Shown piece after piece: positions 7,297-9,621 of a stretch of 9,621 bases of DNA. The position numbers and the translations under genes are program-made. The stretch covers positions 1 to 9,621 of the forward strand of contig WFOZ01000574.1 in NCBI GenBank assembly GCA_015487825.1, given 5' to 3'. The DNA comes from Planctomycetaceae bacterium (GTDB lineage: Bacteria; Planctomycetota; Planctomycetia; Planctomycetales; Planctomycetaceae). The notes beneath the pieces were generated by a model. The model was given only the letters and a program-made list of their open reading frames with translations. It made no database searches and was not told the origin of the DNA. Within the stretch, counting starts at the first letter, position 1, and every line of letters begins with the position of its first letter.

Positions 7297-8784
7297 ATGT
7301 CGTCTTTTCATCAGAAGCAATTTTCACAGGAATCAATCTCTCCGCAAGGACGTAGTCTGCTTGATCGCAGGGGGTTTCTGGGGCATACCGTTTCTGCCCT
7401 CAGTGCAGTCGCGCTCACTTCGTTATTAAATGAGGATAACTGCCTGCAGGCTAAACCGCCGGTAATCGACCCTGCTCATCCAAACCGCGCACGTCAGCCG
7501 CATTATGCAGCCAAGGCGAAAAATGTTCTCGTTATTTTTTGCGCAGGGGCGTGCAGTCAACTCGAAACATACGATTACAAACCTGAATTGATCAAACTCG
7601 ATGGTCAATCGTTCAAAGGAGGGCCGCCGGTCACGTTTCAGGGACCTGCCGGAAATTTGGCAAAGCCACAGTATAAATTCAGACCGTACGGCGAAACCGG
7701 TAAAATGGTTTCAGACATGATTCCGCATCTGGGCGAAATCGTTGATAATATTTCTTTCGTGCATTCCTTAACAAGCAAATCGAATACGCACGGGCCGGCA
7801 GAGAATTTTCTTTCTACCGGTTTTGTGATGGATGGATTTCCGAGCATGGGAGCGTGGACAACTTACGCACTCGGCACCGAAAATCAGGATTTGCCCGCCT
7901 TCGTTGCGATCCCCGACCCGCGCGGTGTGCCTCAATCTAGCGTCAATAACTGGGGGCCGGGATTTTTACCGGCTGTTTTTCAGGGAACACCGTTCAGCAG
8001 TACGAATCCTATTCAGAATTTGAACGCACCAGAATCAATCAGCAGAGAAAATGACCAGGCAGCCCGCGACTTACTACAGGTTCTTAATGAACAACACCTC
8101 AGGCGTAATCCGGCAGACGGTTCCCTGGCGGCTAGAATTTCGAGCTACGAACTGGCGGCACGGATGCAGTTATCGATTCCCGAAATCAGCGATCTTTCAT
8201 CAGAATCGAAACAGACTCTTCAGGCTTACGGGGCCGATTCTTCCAATAAGAACAAGGCAGCGTTCGCCAAAAACTGTATTCTTTCCCGGCGACTGATAGA
8301 AAAAGGAGTGCGGTTCGTGCAGCTTTTCAATGGGGCGTATGCCAGTGCAGGCGCTTTGAACTGGGATGGTCATGCCAAGCTGAAAGAGCAGTACGATGTG
8401 CATGGTGAAATTATGGATCAGCCAGTAGCCGCCCTGTTCAAAGATATGAAACAACGCGGCCTGCTGGATGAAACGCTCGTTGTCTGGTGTACCGAATTCG
8501 GACGAATGCCAATGTTCCAGAAAGGAGCCAAAGGACGAGATCACAATCCGCAAGGCTTCACTGCCTGGCTCGGCGGTGCAGGAATCAAACCGGGCGTCAG
8601 TTACGGTGCAACCGACGAACTCGGCTTCAAGGCAGTCGAAAACGTCCTTTCAGTTCACGACCTGCACGCCACCATGCTACACCTGCTCGGACTCGACCAC
8701 ACCCGCCTCACCTTCCACCACAACGGACTAGACCGCAGACTAACTAACGTACACGGACATGCCATTCAGGATATATTGGCATGA
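7297..8784 (+). CDS. DUF1501 family Tat-exported protein (alkaline-phosphatase-like fold)
   Basis: A 495-residue protein of the sulfatase-like DUF1501 family. The N-terminus carries a twin-arginine motif DRRGFLG (23-29) followed by a hydrophobic stretch (about 31-44), indicating folded export by Tat. Family landmarks follow in order: [19 protein letters not shown] (78-96), [14 protein letters not shown] (162-175), NWDGHA (355-360), [11 protein letters not shown] (395-405), [21 protein letters not shown] (413-433) and [21 protein letters not shown] (451-471), ending in LTNVHGH. The usual GGPSQxD near the first strand reads GACSQLE, so one candidate metal residue is Glu rather than Asp. The start ATG is preceded by a weak AAGG; an upstream in-frame TTG at 7231 is rejected because it lies inside an inverted repeat and would put the Tat motif 22 residues deeper. 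It probably acts in the periplasm with the PSD1 protein; substrate unknown. Base composition changes near the 3' end (about 8640-8760). Confidence 0.92.
   Translation: MSSFHQKQFSQESISPQGRSLLDRRGFLGHTVSALSAVALTSLLNEDNCLQAKPPVIDPAHPNRARQPHYAAKAKNVLVIFCAGACSQLETYDYKPELIKLDGQSFKGGPPVTFQGPAGNLAKPQYKFRPYGETGKMVSDMIPHLGEIVDNISFVHSLTSKSNTHGPAENFLSTGFVMDGFPSMGAWTTYALGTENQDLPAFVAIPDPRGVPQSSVNNWGPGFLPAVFQGTPFSSTNPIQNLNAPESISRENDQAARDLLQVLNEQHLRRNPADGSLAARISSYELAARMQLSIPEISDLSSESKQTLQAYGADSSNKNKAAFAKNCILSRRLIEKGVRFVQLFNGAYASAGALNWDGHAKLKEQYDVHGEIMDQPVAALFKDMKQRGLLDETLVVWCTEFGRMPMFQKGAKGRDHNPQGFTAWLGGAGIKPGVSYGATDELGFKAVENVLSVHDLHATMLHLLGLDHTRLTFHHNGLDRRLTNVHGHAIQDILA
8758..8783 (+). other. Inverted repeat overlapping the DUF1501 stop codon
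   Basis: CATGCCA (8758-8764) and TGGCATG (8777-8783) form a perfect 7-bp stem with a 12-base loop, and the stop codon 8782-8784 lies in the 3' arm. There is no T-run after it. It may help end translation or stabilise the mRNA end; it may also be chance. No convincing terminator was found between this gene and the next. Confidence 0.3.
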
Positions 8785-8874
8785 AGCAACGGCATCTATC
8801 TTTCGGAATGGGGCATAATGTGCTATTCTCGTAACGCCATTTCTATAAAATCAACCCTGATACTGTAAAACACG

Positions 8875-8902
8875 TTGACCCCCAAACTATAAGATGAATA
8901 GT
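8875..8902 (+). promoter_or_regulatory. Possible sigma-70-like promoter for the last gene
   Basis: TTGACC (8875-8880; five of six to TTGACA) and AATAGT (8897-8902; four of six to TATAAT) are separated by 16 bases. Transcription would start about 8909, inside the C8T8 tract. An alternative -10, TATAAG at 8888-8893, has only a weak -35. AACTAT (8885-8890) and ATAGTT (8898-8903) form a 6-bp inverted repeat over the same site that could be an operator. The location in the 156-base gap 8785-8940 fits a separate transcription unit for the downstream gene. Confidence 0.35.
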
Positions 8903-8904
8903 TA

Positions 8905-8920
8905 CCCCCCCCTTTTTTTT
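8905..8920. repeat. C8T8 homopolymer tract
   Basis: Eight C residues followed directly by eight T residues, then GGG. It lies 20 bases upstream of the first possible start of the last gene. Such tracts mutate by slippage and are also prone to sequencing error. A change of +1 or -2 bases would join the ATG at 8894 to the downstream reading frame. Confidence 0.6.
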
Positions 8921-8940
8921 GGGCTCCCACTTTATCCATC

Positions 8941-9549
8941 TTGTCTGGTTGCCAACCTGTTTCAATAGATCTTCCGACGGAACAGACAACATTGATTACG
9001 CTTGAACAACAACTTGACACGTTGGTTCAACTCGGTCTGACACTCAATAAAGGCGTCACCGTTTCTGAACTTCTCTATTCGTGGGAACGCGAAGAGTATG
9101 AAAATGCACCGTTCGACACAATATTATTCATGTTAGGATCGGAAGTTGAACGCGAACCGTGGGGACGTGATATTTGCGACAAAGCTTGGAATTTCGACTT
9201 GGAATGTGTCGAAGGAAGCGGTTCGTATGTGACAATTGTGGAGAATTTGTGCCGCGTTGCTGGTACTCCCAATCTGATTACTGATCTCGAAGATTTTATA
9301 GATATCGAGAACGGTACAGCGTGGTTAAAATATACAATTGACGGTAATAAACGCCACTATACAATCCCCGTTGACAATGACTGGGCCGATCCTGAAACGA
9401 TTAGTTCAATAATGGAGGACATCGAACGGGATGGAAAGCGATTCTACCTGAAGGACAACGGTCAGGCATCCATCATATTCTACCTTGATAAATACACTGC
9501 CGATAAGCTGAATGAGTTGACTGGTAACGCATTAAAGACCAATCGATAG
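8941..9549 (+). CDS. Hypothetical acidic protein, start uncertain
   Basis: An open frame of 202 codons with no ATG near its beginning; the first in-frame stop upstream is at 8899-8901. TTG at 8941 and TTG at 8992 are the possible starts; neither has a clear Shine-Dalgarno site. The sequence is coding-like: acidic, rich in aromatic residues, with a helical N-terminal part (TLEQQLDTLVQLGLTLNKGV), then REPWGRDICDKAWNFDLECV and GSGSYVTIVENLCRVAG, and a C-terminal alpha/beta part ending near YTADKLNELTGNAL. No membrane segment is present. I do not recognise a named family with confidence; the compact acidic make-up recalls small immunity- or adaptor-type proteins, but no toxin gene is visible. If the frame were extended upstream it would read LSGC at codons 8941-8952, a lipobox-like motif after a hydrophobic stretch. 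It seems unrelated to the sigma-FecR cassette. Confidence 0.65.
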   Translation: MSGCQPVSIDLPTEQTTLITLEQQLDTLVQLGLTLNKGVTVSELLYSWEREEYENAPFDTILFMLGSEVEREPWGRDICDKAWNFDLECVEGSGSYVTIVENLCRVAGTPNLITDLEDFIDIENGTAWLKYTIDGNKRHYTIPVDNDWADPETISSIMEDIERDGKRFYLKDNGQASIIFYLDKYTADKLNELTGNALKTNR

Positions 9550-9621
9550 CACACCCTGCCAAACTAACAGACAGAATTGCCGAGGCTCCCGTTTTCATGC
9601 CAGGCCAGCGAGTTTTCTGCC

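Noticed and set aside
8905..8920. T8 run as part of an intrinsic terminator for the DUF1501 gene
   Set aside because: The only nearby stem is a weak 6-bp AT-rich one, and eight C residues separate it from the T-run.

Overview
The window most likely comes from a planctomycete chromosome. It carries several families that are expanded in Planctomycetes and their relatives: a Rhodopirellula/Verrucomicrobium-type ECF sigma factor, a FecR protein fused to a LamG-like lectin domain, a large PSCyt1/DUF1549/DUF1553 cytochrome-type protein and a Tat-exported DUF1501 protein. Base composition is moderate, Shine-Dalgarno sites are often weak, and spacers between genes are short. No tRNA, rRNA, CRISPR array, transposase or phage gene was seen.

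Layout, all genes on the + strand. Bases 1-209 hold no gene but several inverted repeats, including a three-part symmetric element. Bases 210-1580 encode a secreted protein related to neutral/alkaline ceramidases, with an altered active-site region. A 57-99 base spacer (depending on the sigma start) leads to the ECF sigma factor (about 1680-2216). Its stop overlaps the start of the FecR/LamG membrane protein (2213-3691) as ATGA. After 146 bases with one perfect hairpin comes the 1121-residue PSD1-type protein (3838-7203), with two CXXCH motifs and a long central insert. A 93-base spacer with a perfect 9-bp hairpin leads to the DUF1501 protein (7297-8784). Bases 8785-8940 hold a possible promoter and a C8T8 homopolymer tract. 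A 202-codon hypothetical gene without an ATG start (8941-9549) closes the window; 9550-9621 shows nothing recognisable.

How the genes may work together. The sigma factor and the FecR/LamG protein look like a translationally coupled sigma/membrane-regulator pair: cytoplasmic N-terminus, one membrane segment, then exported FecR and lectin-like domains that could sense a glycan or other surface ligand. The probable targets are the adjacent cytochrome-type PSD1 gene and the DUF1501 gene, whose products are both predicted to be exported. The ceramidase-like hydrolase upstream may belong to the same unit. The biochemical role of PSD1/DUF1501 pairs is, to my knowledge, unestablished, so the sigma-FecR/LamG-PSD1-DUF1501 cassette is the main candidate for a poorly described system here. 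The last gene appears to be a separate transcription unit.
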